A stretch of DNA of 5,623 nt from an uncultured Pedobacter sp. (lineage in GTDB: Bacteria; Bacteroidota; Bacteroidia; Sphingobacteriales; Sphingobacteriaceae). The stretch is from positions 1 through 5,623 of the forward strand of contig CAMLDJ010000343.1 of NCBI GenBank assembly GCA_946478755.1. Direction: 5' to 3'. Below are positions 5,589-5,623 of the stretch, piece after piece (position 1 is the stretch's first letter; each line of letters starts with the position of its first letter). Under the pieces are notes generated by a model. The model saw only the letters and a program-made list of their open reading frames with translations, had not been told where the DNA came from and did not search any database. The translations under genes were made by a program, and so were the position numbers.

Positions 5589-5622
5589 AAACGGGAATAA
5601 GTCGGAGAGACTATTCCCGTTT
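5589..5622. terminator. strong hairpin, probable bidirectional intrinsic terminator
   Basis: AAACGGGAATA at 5589-5599 pairs perfectly with TATTCCCGTTT at 5612-5622. Inside, GTC (5601-5603) pairs with GAC (5609-5611) after a one-base bulge (A5600), leaving a GGAGA loop. On the - strand the stem is followed by a T-rich stretch (CTCTTTT), which fits termination of a - strand gene entering from the right edge. On the + strand the T tract is cut off by the window end. The remaining sequence from 5406 to 5588 holds only the presumed promoter of the TonB-domain gene and a doubtful 27-codon ORF. Confidence 0.65.
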
Positions 5623-5623
5623 A

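Noticed and set aside
1..5623. CRISPR array, tRNA, insertion sequence, phage or defence genes
   Set aside because: No regularly spaced repeats, cloverleaf sequence, transposase or integrase motif or terminal repeats were seen. All sizeable frames are explained by housekeeping or metabolic families.

Overview
The window reads as an ordinary stretch of chromosome from a member of the Bacteroidota, most likely a Sphingobacteriaceae/Pedobacter-like bacterium. The organism call is inferred from several things. Intergenic DNA is AT-rich and start codons lack Shine-Dalgarno sequences. There are matches to the Bacteroidota -7 promoter element (TAnnTTTG). The protein families also fit: a Bacteroidota-type DUF2784 protein, a Dabb protein, an exported TonB-C protein with MORN-like repeats, and a small cysteine-containing lipoprotein. 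No rRNA, tRNA, CRISPR array, insertion sequence, integrase or phage gene is visible.

Left part (1-2679): the window opens in the last two membrane helices of an MFS transporter on the + strand, probably of the Bcr/CflA drug-efflux type. Its stop codon overlaps that of a convergent gene for an L-arabinose/L-fucose isomerase-fold protein (221-1699, - strand), and both stops lie in one TTAA. This isomerase-like gene is transcribed divergently from an AraC-type regulator (1798-2679, + strand). The 98-bp gap between them holds two near-identical 12-bp boxes 38 bp apart and a perfect -7 element facing the isomerase gene. The layout suggests a small self-contained sugar-responsive pair: a regulator with a cupin sensor controlling a sugar or sugar-derivative isomerase of unknown substrate.

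Middle part (2696-4017): a small membrane protein (DUF2784) and a Dabb-domain protein lie in tandem on the - strand, separated by a convincing intrinsic terminator, so they are probably not a simple operon. A 177-bp intergenic stretch follows, and then a + strand lipoprotein gene of unknown function with four mature-chain cysteines besides the lipidated one.

Right part (4031-5623): on the - strand, an exported protein with MORN-like repeats and a C-terminal TonB domain is followed after 22 bp by a MutT-like Nudix hydrolase, and the two may be co-transcribed. The last 218 bp hold no convincing gene. They end in a strong hairpin that looks like an intrinsic terminator, probably for a gene just beyond the right edge.

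I found no clear new multi-gene system. The points most worth a second look are the divergent isomerase/AraC control region, the isomerase-like enzyme of unknown substrate, and the TonB-domain protein that appears to be secreted rather than membrane-anchored.
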